Assembly: GCA_037074705.1 (NCBI GenBank)
Contig: CM073595.1
Coordinates: 50,463,639-50,527,638 of the forward strand
Direction of reading: 5' to 3'
Length of the DNA stretch: 64,000 nt
Origin: Zhengitettix transpicula
Lineage: Eukaryota; Arthropoda; Insecta; Orthoptera; Tetrigidae
Shown here: piece by piece, positions 15,101-26,116 of the stretch
Position numbering within the stretch: position 1 is the first letter of the stretch
Layout: each line of letters begins with the position of its first letter
Made by a program: the position numbers and the translations under genes
Notes under the pieces: generated by a model
What the model was told of the DNA's origin: nothing
Database searches by the model: none
The model's input: only the letters and a program-made list of their open reading frames with translations

Positions 15101-16891
15101 TTTATTTACTTCACCTCCAATATTGGAACTGTTTAACTTATTTAACACCATAATAATTTCAAAATACCTTTGCCAATTTAAAATGCTAAGTAATAAAATA
15201 ACAACTTCAACAGTATTAATTATCACTTAATAGTAATTAGTTTTAAATATGTTTAATTACATTTAAGGTTTTATTGTTGAGTATAATATTAAATGTCAGT
15301 TTAAAAGCTTGATATAAAATCTTGATATAAGATCTTGATATTGTTCTTACAGTATGGTGAATGAAAATACACATAAGGTTTATTTTAATATTTATCATAA
15401 TAATGATGAGAAATCAAACTGACATACTCACAAGTTTGCATTAATTCAGTCTCAAAATTACGTATTAATATTCTATGGATAAAAAAAAGGAAAAATTCAT
15501 GTTGTGTGTGAAGAATGATGCAATCATAATCTCCAAAAATAAAATTGTGGCAGCTGTTCAATATGGCACCCAACCAAATGCTAAAACTTGGGGTCACATA
15601 TGAATGATTGAACATTTGTCACTCAATGGTTTAAGTTCCAATTGCAGTTTGGTTTAATTATATATTTCCACGAAAGAAAGATTATTTTGTAGAATAATTT
15701 TAAACAGCACTCAAATTAGTTAATTTCAATATTTGAATAAATAAATAATACACTCACGTGTTATACATAATGCACTTGGTTACTTTGAAATAAGCATTAT
15801 ATTTTATTTTAGCTAAATTAATTGTATCCCAAAGTATGATTAATACATTATTATATTTATTTAGGTCAGAAAACAGATTTCCTGGTGGACACTTGCAATG
15901 CTGGGGCAGGTACTTTAGCAGTTACAATTGATGGTCCTTCCAAAGTTTCAATGGATTGTTCAGAAGTTGAGGAGGGATACAAAGTTCGTTATACTCCACT
16001 AGTCCCTGGAGATTATTACATAAGTATCAAATACAATGGATATCATATTGTTGGATCTCCTTTCAAAGTTCCTTGTACAGGTAAATACATCTTTAATTTA
16101 TTACTACTCACCAATTATTGTAAAACCCAATTTTAAGGTTCCCATTTTTAAGGAATTCCAGTTTGTAATGAAAAATTTTGAGTTAACTAAGTTTTAGAAT
16201 TGTTCTCATTCCCTGCCTGATACAATGTTGGTATTTCCATATTATAACCAAAAAAGGAAAATTTTGTCCGATTTGAACATTTCTACTATTTTAGCAATAC
16301 TTGTTTAAAAACTTATTCATTTCTAGTACATGATTCACTAATGACCAATACATTCTTATATTTAAATAGAAAATAACAGTTAGGAGTTGTTGGAATTGAT
16401 TGGTTAATATGACACACTAATTTACTAGGTGAGGATTTGGCCGAAAGGGGAGCACAAGAGACTTCATCTGTGGTGGTTGAAACTGTGCAAAAAGTTTCAA
16501 AGAATAAGACAGTAGGGCCCGTATTGCCACTGTTCAAATCAGATGCTTCTAAAGTTACAAGCAAAGGCATGGGTCTCAAAAAGGCATACTTGCAGAAACA
16601 GAACATGTTTACGGTGCATGCTGGAGATGCTGGTTAGTGTTTTGTGATTCTTACATGAATTTTATTTCTCACAATTCAAATGGCATTAACTTTATTTCAT
16701 TTACAGGCAACAACATTCTTTATGTTGGAGTATACGGCCCTAAAAGCCCATGTGAAGAAGTATTCATCAAACATATGGGAAGAAATAACTACCAAGTTAA
16801 CTATGTTGTGCGGGAGAGGGGTGATTACATAGTCATTGTCAAGTGGGGTGATGATCACATACCAGGATCTCCATTTAAAGTTGACGTGTGA
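115..16891 (+). CDS. cher: Filamin (cheerio orthologue), C-terminal part, 15 exons
   Basis: Filamin crosslinks actin filaments and anchors receptors through its C-terminal immunoglobulin-like repeats. Exons: 115-253, 2554-2694, 5727-5855, 6327-6500, 7949-8113, 8300-8503, 9660-9832, 10708-10816, 11026-11190, 12369-12608, 13776-13966, 14364-14589, 15865-16080, 16429-16632, 16707-16891. All are bounded by AG/GT and together give 2661 nt, 886 residues plus TGA. Residues 1-46 are a Ser/Gln-rich, hinge-like segment. The rest aligns with human repeats 16 (partial, ~47-103), 17 (~104-197), 18-19 (~198-380), 20-21 (~381-567), 22-23 (~568-757), a linker like hinge 2 (~758-797) and the dimerising repeat 24 (~798-886). 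Diagnostic motifs recur: GSPF at repeat ends, GGLSL.EGPSK, and HIPGSPF near the C terminus. No stop or frameshift interrupts it. The N-terminal calponin-homology domains and earlier repeats lie outside the window, so the gene is partial here. Most introns are phase 1. Confidence 0.96.
254..2100. other. Filamin intron, upstream part
   Basis: This is the first part of the intron between the hinge exon (ends 253) and the exon at 2554. I see no coding exon, no recognisable transposon and only short homopolymer runs such as the G run near 784. Base composition becomes markedly GC-rich after about 1950, leading into the candidate internal promoter. Confidence 0.6.
2120..2305 (+). promoter_or_regulatory. 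Candidate internal promoter for a short filamin isoform
   Basis: A GC- and CpG-rich island inside an otherwise AT-rich intron. It contains a TATATAG element (2120-2126), a TATTTTA element (2280-2286) and two overlapping TCAGT pentamers (2297-2301 and 2301-2305), the arthropod initiator consensus. The TATA-to-initiator spacing (19-23 bp for the second element) is shorter than the usual ~30 bp, which weakens the call. It lies directly before an ATG whose frame can splice into filamin exon 2554-2694. Drosophila cher is known to make a short C-terminal isoform (FLN90) as well as the full-length protein, so an internal promoter here would fit. This is inference, not proof. Confidence 0.35.
2306..2477 (+). 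CDS. Candidate alternative first exon of short filamin
   Basis: An ATG at 2306 opens 57 codons plus one base, ending at a possible donor (AAAG|gtcctt) after 2477. That phase matches the acceptor of the next filamin exon at 2554, leaving a 76-bp intron. The resulting short filamin would be 897 residues, close to the ~90 kDa of the Drosophila short form. The encoded N terminus ([15 protein letters not shown]...) is not a domain I recognise. Unspliced, the frame stops at 2570-2572. The donor is only moderate. The exon could instead be untranslated, with initiation at the in-frame ATG at 2565-2567 inside filamin exon 2554-2694. Confidence 0.35.
2695..5726. other. Filamin intron (3.0 kb)
   Basis: Largest filamin intron in the window. 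It is strongly AT-rich with scattered poly-T and poly-A runs. I find no coding exon, structured RNA or transposon in it. Confidence 0.6.
6501..7948. other. Filamin intron (1.4 kb)
   Basis: AT-rich intron between the exons ending at 6500 and starting at 7949. No further feature seen. Confidence 0.6.
8504..9659. other. Filamin intron (1.2 kb)
   Basis: AT-rich intron between the exons ending at 8503 and starting at 9660. No further feature seen. Confidence 0.6.
9833..10707. other. Filamin intron (0.9 kb) ending in AAAG|GTAAGT
   Basis: Intron with a slightly more GC-rich middle (about 10080-10450) that resembles old mobile DNA, though I cannot assign a family. Its acceptor is followed immediately by GTAAGT (10708-10713), so the first six bases of the next exon are themselves a perfect donor sequence. 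See findings. Confidence 0.6.
11191..12368. other. Filamin intron (1.2 kb)
   Basis: AT-rich intron; no coding exon or recognisable element. Confidence 0.6.
12609..13775. other. Filamin intron (1.2 kb) with a GC-richer island
   Basis: The segment at about 13000-13300 is richer in GC than its surroundings and is open on both strands for short stretches (for example 13005-13229 on +). No protein family is recognisable; it is probably a short dispersed repeat. Confidence 0.5.
14590..15864. other. Filamin intron (1.3 kb)
   Basis: AT-rich intron between the repeat 22-23 exons; nothing further seen. Confidence 0.6.
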
Positions 16892-17670
16892 TTGCGAACC
16901 GATCCTTTGGTTATCAACCTATGGTGCTTACGATTCTCAATGAAAATTGTCTGAGCAACATTCAAAAACTTATTAAATAATTGCAGAAAGTACTATTAGC
17001 ACAGAAACTCAATTGGATGAAGTAAAACAAATTCCCCTTGTGAGTGCCACACAAAAGACAAATAGTTGTAGCACAAATATCGTCATATTATTTGTTTAAA
17101 ACAAATTTGTATGTTATACCTATGGTACTCTTGTTCTTTAACCTTTGGCATATTGTATCATTCCAAGTAATTGAAACTATGATCTTAAATTCAAAAAAGG
17201 GTTTTGGTTTTTCCACTCGAGTTTCTGGGGTGTGTGTGAGGAGTGCCTTATTAAGATATTGAGATCAGCTGTCCTATTTTTTTATTATAAACATATGCTG
17301 GTCTTCAAATATTCTTGTATTTTAACATTAAATACTCCACTTTCACTAGTATTGAGACTTTTCATTTTAGCATCCCAAATAAATATTATTCACACATACT
17401 GAATTTAAAGATTTTCAATTAAATTTGGACCATTTTTAAGTGTTAGTAAGTTTGATGTATTTTGTCATAACTGTCCTATATTTTTTTTTCTGCTGTGGAC
17501 AATATTGTGCCTTACTTAAGTAGTTTATAAGAAAGTGGTGAATTTAATATAATAGTCAAGTAATTTTTTAATTGTAGCTTGAAACCAACATTGTTTTACG
17601 GATGTTCTGTTTCATGTGGCTTTAACTCTTATTAAACAAAATAAATTGTACATACAATATTCTTGAAACC
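16892..17670 (+). other. Filamin 3' untranslated region
   Basis: Follows the filamin TGA at 16889-16891. It is AT-rich with no long frame on the + strand beyond chance. Two AATAAA hexamers lie at 17378-17383 and 17640-17645. The second is followed within about 30 bases by a T/G-rich stretch, as expected of a cleavage site. The exact transcript end needs cDNA evidence. Confidence 0.6.
17640..17645 (+). terminator. Probable filamin polyadenylation signal
   Basis: AATAAA hexamer about 750 bp after the filamin stop, followed by T/G-rich sequence. An alternative AATAAA is at 17378-17383. Confidence 0.5.
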
Positions 17671-17885
17671 TCTGTTTTTATTTCCTTTTCACTTGTCAGT
17701 TTAAAAGTCTGTATTGTAAATATTCTATATATTGAAAAAATGTAACTAACGTTACTTCTACTGACGGTAGATGATGTGCAGTTCATTATACTTGACAATT
17801 ATCTAAATGAATTTTGTTTTACATTCATTTCAAACTATTTTTTAGGTCATTCTATTTCCCAGAAAAATATAATTATAATCATCCA

Positions 17886-17891
<6 letters not shown>

Positions 17892-17955
<64 letters not shown>

Positions 17956-18078
17956 CAGTTTCAAAAGGGACAGCGATGCCAACTTACCTGAAATCAGTAG
18001 TTTGTCCTGCCTGGCATAGGTGGAAGTTTAAATTTTTGATGACCTGAGCTCCCTTCATCAGGAACTGTGTTCCAGCTG

Positions 18079-18155
<77 letters not shown>
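17892..18155. repeat. Two long (TA)n tracts flanking a 130-bp core with inverted ends
   Basis: (TA)n runs at 17892-17950 and about 18083-18154 flank a non-repetitive core. The core begins with AACACAGTT (17952-17960) and ends with its exact complement AACTGTGTT (18063-18071). The minus strand of the core contains a CCTGATGAAGGGAGC motif resembling the structured tails of some Penelope- or DIRS-type elements, which is only a resemblance. The layout suggests a small mobile element inserted in, or bringing along, a TA microsatellite. Confidence 0.7.
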
Positions 18156-19759
18156 TAGGAATTATAATCCATTCAAAGTTTGGTTTGTGTCTGTGGTATA
18201 TTTAAAATGCATTACATTTCAATTATATTTTTTAAAAGAATAATTGTTAATTATAAATAAACAACTCAGATTGGCATTGATTTATATATTTGAAATATCG
18301 CTAAGCAGATGCATGGTATGGTACAAAAACTATTAAATGTAAAAAGGGAGAAACCAAATATAAATTAATACAACCTAAAAGAAATTCAAAAAAAGCTTTT
18401 ATAGCATCATCATTTTAACATGTTCATGTGCAAGTAAATGAAAAATGACACATGATTAAAATTTTTCTTATAAGAATGGTTGCATAAGAATGTAACCAAA
18501 ATTAAAAGAAGGCTGATAATTAAATTTTGTGTAAATCTGAACTTTCTCTTGATTAAAAACATGGTTCATTTCATAAACCACTTAATTTTTTCTAATTGAC
18601 TCATAGTATGTTTTATAAATATGTTGAGTTAATGACATACTGAATTTTTGAAAAATCTACAATTCAAAGTACTAATTCTTAATATGGTAAATTTAAAAAA
18701 TACTTATTCTCACACACATGGAATTCTAGGTGCTTTTCTACTAAGCATTATTATAATTTTATAAAACAATTACTTATTTTAATCACAGATTATTAAGCTA
18801 TCAAGTCAAACTATCCACAGTTTCCATTTAAGAATGTGAAATACCCCAGTAACGAAAATCTGGGAATGGTTGAGTGAAGAGGGAAGAATTGGGATTAATA
18901 AATTTGTGATAAGTCCGTTTCAAGATTTCATACTATAATTTAAGACATTAACATTTCCTGTCATATGAATCATAGTATGAGAAGTGTAGGTTCCAGTAAA
19001 TTGAAACAAAGGATTCTATTTATTACCATTTATTTGTTACAACAATTGTTTTAAGAAAGTGAAAGTTTTAAACTCTGACGCTGATAATTATGGAGGTATA
19101 GGTAACAGAAGTGTGCAGAATTAACACAATTATAGCTGCAGTTTACACATCCTTCAATCCTGTAATTTTTTTGTTGACAAAATTGAATCATAGCTAGTTT
19201 CATTATATTATTATTATAGTACTTAATATGAGATAATTTACTAGCTTTATCTGCTGAACTAAAAACCATTGTTTTATTTTGTAAAAGAGGATGGTAATTG
19301 AGAACTCTACCTTAATATGTTGATGTTTGGAACCAATTTGTTATTAATTTATTATTACTGACAGTTATCAAAATGTCTAAATAATGAATGGATTTGTTCT
19401 GCTCAATTTCAAAAGTAAACTTTAAAATTACATGGTAAGTATTAATGTTATTGAGTAAATAATTTAATTTAGTTTTTGGAATAATGCAAAGAATATCAAA
19501 CATATCTAAAATAACACATTGGTTTGAAGCCCAATTTGTCAATGCATGAAGCTTCTAAACCTCATTACAATTTTGGCAAATAAATGTGATCATTGTTGGT
19601 TCAAAATGTTTGAGAAAATGAAAAGATTTTTAGTAAATTTGAAATTAGGTAAATGAAACAATTTACTACCTAAAGATACCAAATTTATTACTTCTCTGGG
19701 AATAATTTTGTTACTCAACTTGTACATAATCTAATAATGTCAGAAGATGAAGAACCCAG
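18156..19759. other. Gene-free AT-rich DNA
   Basis: No coding exon, structured RNA or identifiable transposon. Open frames on the - strand (for example 19051-19269 and 19312-19542) have low-complexity composition and no recognisable domain. Confidence 0.5.
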
Positions 19760-20060
19760 GAGACCTTTCAGTTTGGTTTCAGGAAAGGCCACGGCACGAC
19801 GCATCAGTTCATGAGCCTCTCTTGCCTTGAACAGGGGCCAGCACTGTGGTGTGATGCTCCTTGATGTCGACTCCGTCTGGCAGTTGGCGCGGTCCGCATC
19901 ATAGGTCACTCACTACCTGCAGATGCAGTAAGGGTAGCGAGGCTCTATCATCGAGAAGGAGCATCCTGGCAGCGTCCTCGGGCCTGTCCTGTACAACGTC
20001 TTCACCGCGGACATCTCGAGTCCGGGAACCGGAGCCGACATCGCGCTCGTCCTAGAAACC
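19760..20060 (+). mobile_element. Jockey-type LINE, reverse transcriptase fragment
   Basis: In the + frames one can read FQFGFRKGHGTTHQF (from 19766) and GSVLGPVLYNVFTADI (from about 19971). These correspond to conserved blocks of Jockey-clade reverse transcriptase that sit either side of the active site. Between them the frame is broken by deletions and stops, and neither the catalytic YADD/FADD block nor the endonuclease is present. The fragment is GC-rich against AT-rich surroundings, as expected of an insertion. It is dead. Confidence 0.8.
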
Positions 20061-21222
20061 ACGAGATCAGTGCGCATAATCGTCAACTTCTCTGATCTGA
20101 ATTAAACTTAATTCGAAGTAAGCTTATTGGATCCGTATATAACGTAATTAACAATCCACTTGTTAGCTGCAGACGTGAACAATGCGACCGTCCTGTTGTG
20201 GCTTCTTCTTTTTTGTATTGCTCTGGGTAAAGCTAAGAAATCAATTAAATGTTCCAAACGTTACAAAAATTTAGATTGTTTGGTTGTGGATATCAAGAGA
20301 AGCAATCCCGCTGTTGCATGAAAAAATAGAAATCAAAGATTTGATCCGACATTAAACGAACGGTAAAGAGGTGGCCTCCTTAATTCAAAACGCAGAATTT
20401 TTTTACTCTTACAATTTTACAACCTACTCCTTCCATTTCGTTTCTTCGATCACTTATTCACCTGCTACGCACATTATTCCCTTTCCTTATTCATTTCCAC
20501 TTTATAGAAAATTAAATACTCGATTAATATCTTTACAACCTTTATCCCACCACAGTCAAATCACTTTAATTCTCACGTTTCAGATAATCCGTAAAATTTA
20601 AGAGCTGATAAGTGCCTGTTTATCCCGTTCGTAAGGACACGATGAATGTTTTCAAAAATAGTATTAGCGTCTTCCCAATGAGAAGTTCTCCGCTAACCAT
20701 CTTCTCATTTCCCCTACTTTGCGCAGATCGCACGCCATGCTAGACCTCTCGAACTGTTCTCACGTTATGTATGAATGTGTAAACCAAACGATGACACTTT
20801 AGTAATGACAAAATATTAGTCTGTTTAAGGTACATTAATTGTCATCGCGGAGCAGATTCCACGAGGAAGGAACTCCGACCACTAGACTCGGAGGCGGGAC
20901 CTACAGTTAGAAGTCGCCGCTGCGCTGCTGCTAGAAGACCGAAGAACACTAAGCAATCAGATCTAACATGTTTTTACTTAAAATCGTACAGATATATTCT
21001 TGTATATTGTCCCTGATGAGTGGAGCTTTCCTCCACAAAACTATTGTATAATATTGCCTCTTGGCCAGATTGTAATCAAATGAAGTTTTAATAAATAGAA
21101 AGTTGTAAACCAATTGCTTTAAATTATTATGTAGCGCCTAGAAGATCTATGAAATAAGGTATAGATGAATGTAATTATCAAAATAAGGCTTGTATGATGG
21201 CCATAAGAAAGACGTCTCGAAC
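20061..21222. other. Gene-free DNA between LINE fragment and tandem array
   Basis: Mixed composition. A GC-richer patch at about 20840-20950 has no recognisable coding content. I see no promoter elements or gene I can support. Confidence 0.45.
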
Positions 21223-21500
21223 ATATCGAGTGACCTTGAACTCAAGGTCACTCGCCAAAGTACGGCGCAAAATATCGAGTGACCTTGAACTCAAGGTCAC
21301 TCGCCAAAGTACGGCGCAAAATATCGAGTGACCTTGAACTCAAGGTCACTCGCCAAAGTGCGGAGCAAAATATCGAGTGACCTTGAACTCAAGGTCACGT
21401 CAAGGTCACTCGCTAAAAGTGCACCTCAACATTTTGCACTCAAGGTCATTTCAAGGTCACCCAAGGTTACTTCAATGTCACCCCCAAGGTCACTCGCTAA
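21223..21500. repeat. 49-bp tandem array of palindromic TCAAGGTCA sites
   Basis: Four head-to-tail units begin with ATATCGAG at 21223, 21272, 21321 and 21370, an exact 49-bp period. Each carries a 26-bp palindrome, first at 21228-21253: arms GAGTGACCTTGA and TCAAGGTCACTC are exact complements around a 2-bp AC spacer. The arms contain TCAAGGTCA, the extended half-site bound by monomeric nuclear receptors of the NR5A/FTZ-F1 and ERR groups. After the fourth unit the array degenerates into closely spaced direct copies (TCAAGGTCA at 21400, 21440 and 21451; CCAAGGTCA at 21484). In total, 12 sites fit YCAAGGYCR: eight forward, four reverse. Whether this is a regulatory element or just a satellite cannot be told from sequence. 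Confidence 0.9.
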
Positions 21501-23337
21501 AATTTCGCGCGTGGCTTTGAAAATTTATACGTTTGTGCCAAGTACAGCTACTTACGTGATCATAAGTTTTAAATTTAACTATCAGAGGAAGAAAACGTTT
21601 TCCTTGCCTAATAAAAGCAATATTAATCATTTCAATTGTTTTGATATATTTGCTTTAAATAATTACATTAAATTAAATTTTGTTGCTTTTTAATTTAAAC
21701 ATTTTTTTACACTCTACTCTTGATCAGTGGGTTTTACAAAAATAAATGGCAATAATATTAAAATTTTTTATTTATTCTGAAACTATACAGCAAGTTAATC
21801 ACAGCTGAAAAAAATTACAAACAGACACACAAAATTCACACAATTTTCAACTAAAATCACAGCAGATAACGCTTTCTGATATACAGTACTATGAATTTAT
21901 ATATATATAGTCTTCACTTAGCTACATGGTTTATACACAAATTTATGTTAAACTATTAAAATAAATTTCCAAGCTGTAACACATAAATGTTATGTCCAGA
22001 ATGTTACCTAAATTGTTACATGAGGTTCTGATACAGTCTAAGGTATTTTGTAAAAATGTACAAAAGTCTCATGTATTTGATTTTACACCCCTTTAAACAA
22101 GGGTTCCTCATGCATTTGATAATAAAGCAATAAAATAAAAATTTGAAACTAAATACGGCTGATATTTTAAGTATAAGCACTCACACAACTTTGTTTCCAC
22201 AATGGTAGTAATTGTGTACCGAGTTGCAAAGAAGAGCTTCAAAATTGGAATTTATAAGAGATGTAAAACACGAATCAAGTTTTTTAGTGTAAAAGTGTTT
22301 TGATATCAGAGATAATTAACTTTTTTTTCTGATAACTGCACACAAATATATTTGTAAATGAAAATGGGGAACTTATTTCATTTGGCACAATTAAAATCCA
22401 CAAGTTCAAATACTGATGTAAGTAAAATGACTAATAAATTATATTTAATTTGAAATACAATAAGATCACAGCCTGGTTGTATATAAAGAAATAATTCAAC
22501 TGATAGTCAATCCTTATGAAACTTATGGTTCAGAACAAAGTTTTAGTTTTGAAAATACTAACTAAATGATTGAGAATTGTAACAAACACAATAATTTAGA
22601 AGCAGAAATAATACAATTAAACATGTAAAATTTCTCTAGTATATTCTCCCAATTGATTTGAGAAATTCTCATCCAGTATCTGCCACAACTCAATTCTCTA
22701 CACCACCAAGAAATCAGCCTGTAGAAAGAAAGAAAAAGGAAATATTAACATTGCACAACAATCTAAAGTTATATAAATTTTACTAGCCTAAAAGATTTTC
22801 ATACGTAATCTCTGTAATCACAATTCATATTACTGTTGGACTACTAAACTACACAAAATTAAATATGAGCATGGAAATTAGACAGCACGAAGCACACCAA
22901 CAGAAATCAGGCAAATGGCCCAACCTAGTATTCTTAATAAAATTAAGAGTAGCTGCTCAACATTTGCATAAAATATTTACTAAAATATAAGAATTTAGGA
23001 TTCAGGGAAAAACAATTATAGCCTGAATCTGAGAAAAATTTGGGTATCAAAAAAAATATTACCAACTTACATTGAAACAAAATATTTTTAATAAAAAGTT
23101 TAGGAATATATTTGAATAAAAACGTGACATAAGAGAAACTGAAAACAGAATTTTAGTTTATTGCAATTTCAAGTGGGGAAACAATAAAGTGAAAATGAAG
23201 CTGCTAATTGTGAAGATGACATAACTGTAAGGATCATATCTAGTACGAAATATATTCTATATGGGTTTTAAATATTACATAATTAAGTTTAATATATATT
23301 AAAACCACTAGGTATTCCTTCGCTCAAGGTATTGGTC
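21501..23337. other. Gene-free AT-rich DNA
   Basis: Long AT-rich tract with poly-A and poly-T runs. No frame with coding character and no recognisable repeat family. Confidence 0.5.
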
Positions 23338-23493
23338 TCAACATAGATCATGCAAAATTAACAACTTATTAAAAAGCATTACTGGGTCGTACATGTAAAT
23401 GGTCTGGCCTTTACCCTGCACCGACACTAAACTGATGGTTCCAGACTCAAGCAGGATGCTGAACTTGTCACCTGTCAGCTTGTTTTCACGTGG
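23338..23493 (-). pseudogene. Unidentified coding-like segment, - strand
   Basis: A 51-codon open frame on the - strand encodes a globular-looking sequence (includes LTGDKFSILLESGTISL and QGKGQTIYMYDP), with better composition than random AT-rich frames. It has no initiating Met. An in-frame TGA lies just upstream (23494-23496) and there is no convincing splice acceptor. The upstream 150 bp also reads as protein in another frame (EGEMEDRLIKVGNKE). It may be the decayed end of a gene or transposon; I do not recognise the family. Confidence 0.25.
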
Positions 23494-26044
23494 TCAGAAA
23501 TGATGGCTCTACTCTACTCTCTTTATTTCCCACTTTAATCAATCTGTCCTCCATTTCACCCTCTGCACAACCATCAGTTCAAGGATGAATGCTCACTTTA
23601 TGGGGACCCCTTGTCTTGTGCTGGAAACAGAAAAGCTACATAGAACTCTCGACCACATTACAAGCATCCATCTGCCAAATAATTTATAATATTGTGCTTA
23701 AATAGAATATCAAATAAGGTGAAATTTAAATAAATTGACAAAGTTTAAAATGTGTTGCACTATTAAGAAGATAGGTTTTGAAAGTTAATGGAGAAATTAT
23801 TCCAAGGAAAATTCAGATGAAAAATGGTCAAAGCTAATAGTATTTTTTTGACACCTCAGATTCAGCGGAATGAGTTATTTTAGGACAAAATTAATAAAAC
23901 TAAACTGGATAGTGGGGATAAGGCTCCTGTGATTTTCTATGATTTGACAAAAGCAATTGATAACAATAATCGTGATACACTCGCTCCAAACAGGTATGGG
24001 AATTAAAGACAAAGATTTATCATTTTTGAAGTCTTAGGTAACATATGTAAAAAAAAATTAATTCTGCATTGATAACCTCTTAAACAAAATAATATTAAAT
24101 AACTAGAATGTTTGTGTCATCCACTTATCAATAACAAAATAATAAAGACACAAATCCTATGCTGAAGAAGGCCTCTGGCCCTATAACAGCAAAGAACACA
24201 TCCTTAATAACAATATCATCATCAGTACAATGTACTGTGATTCAAAACCAAGACTGGCATTTGATGTAATATACACCAATGTTTGTAACAGTATAATTTA
24301 AAACAATGTACAATTATAAGGTTGATTCTGTAAGATAAAAGGTCATGTGATTCAGACGCCTGAACAGTTGATCTGTTATGTTAGAAAGTTGGATATAGAT
24401 CATTCTCAAAGGTTGTTATTGTAAAAGGGTTTTATGAAAACATGGATGTTTCTGACTAATCAATTGTAGGCACCATTCAAATGAATACACCTATTTCGAG
24501 TGTGAGAAATCAAACAATATCAAAATCTCGCCATACATAACGTTAATGTGGGGTGGATTTTTGTGCAGTAAGAGTTAGTTCGTTGGCAGAGTGCAAGGGA
24601 GAATGTTGCCGTTGGGTAAGGTCAGGCTGGAAATGTGGCCAAGTAGAGTTGAAGAATAGTTTTGGATAGGAAATTTGTAATAGTTCAATGGAGATTGTAT
24701 GCATAGTTAAATTATGCCATGTTGGTTGCAGGATTTTGGAGCATTTTAATAGACTGGTGCCTGTGGGCAAACTATCTTGTAATCCATCAATAATTGTGAC
24801 CATAGTAACATTGACTGGTGTCCACAGTCGGAACATCTTGGGATCTGGCAAATATACTTGGTGATTGACTGGTGTCAGAGGGCGAAACTTCTTGGGTTCA
24901 TAGTGTGATCCTGTATTGTCTGGAGCGCTGATAGGGTGTAATTGGATATGTTTCTTAGTGTGTAAATTTATGGCCTAGTTAGAATATTTTTGTAAATATT
25001 TGGAGAAAATTTTGTGGTGTTGAAATCGAGGATTTATCAAATAAAATAATAACATGGTAAATCATGCATACTTTTTTTGCAGTCAAATTTCATTTGGAGT
25101 ATTTGTATTTTGAGGAATATTTGGAAGTTAATATTTTAGTAAATTCAACTTCAAATGTTTTCTATAATTACATATTTCATAGTGTAAAGTGCATGCAATA
25201 CATGTTTTGAGGCCCAGTAAAGTGCCCTGATCTAAGTGTGTCTCATTAGAATAATCAGCTGACGTAAAATTTATATGTAAAATGAATGTTTTATTAAATA
25301 AATTCATTAAATCTTGTATTAATTAAATTTCTGTTTTATCATATCAAACCTGTTATAGAATATTAATTTCTATAAAAAATTTAATAACTTCACAATTACA
25401 TTATTTTAATTAAATTGTTCAAATTAAATATTACATTAAATGCTTCTCAACTGTAAAGTTAAATCTAAATTTATTAAACTATTTCAAAATTAAATGTTAC
25501 TTAAATTGCTTCTTAACTATGTTGCAAAATAAATTAATAATATAAAAATAGAATATTGCATTAAATTGCTCCCTAATGTGGGGAATATTTAATTTAATAA
25601 ATAGTATTTTACAAGGTACATGAAAAAACTAATTCTACTCTTCAAAAAGTTAACCTAGGTGTTTGCCATGGTTAGGTCCAGTACTGTTTATTTTATACAT
25701 AAATGACTATGAATGTATTGATTTATATAAAAACTGCTTGGTCTTTTACGTAAAAGATATGTATCTAGTATGTTGGACAACACTAAAAAAACTATGTTCA
25801 AATTGAAGAAGTATGGAAGACTTACAATTATTTTGTTTGTAACAGACTAAAAATCAGTTGAATGTATTTAGATACTCTAGATCATCAGATACTCTAGATC
25901 ATCAGAATAATTATCTGCTAAATACTAATGTAAATATTGCTTGAGTTTCAAATTTAATGTAGAAATTAATGCCTATTAAAAATATCTATATAAACTCCAC
26001 CCCCCAAATCACATAGCTCCCCAACCTACATCTAGTAAAATTAG

Positions 26045-26047
<3 letters not shown>
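23494..26047. other. Gene-free DNA with a weak ~55-60-bp tandem repeat
   Basis: Mostly AT-rich. At about 24750-24900 a GACTGGTG-containing unit recurs three times at ~55-60 bp spacing (near 24752, 24812 and 24866), the last two sharing ATTGACTGGTGTC-like starts and a following CTTGGG. A - strand frame over this (24543-24851) is Thr/Gln/His-rich and resembles nothing I know. No supported gene. Confidence 0.4.

Positions 26048-26113
<66 letters not shown>
26048..26113. repeat. (TA)n microsatellite
   Basis: About 33 uninterrupted TA units immediately upstream of a LINE fragment. Confidence 0.95.

Positions 26114-26116
<3 letters not shown>

Noticed and set aside
21328..21693. 121-codon + frame over the 49-bp array
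   Set aside because: Translation simply reflects the DNA repeat (Ser/Arg/Lys periodicity changes with each indel); no sign of selection for protein.
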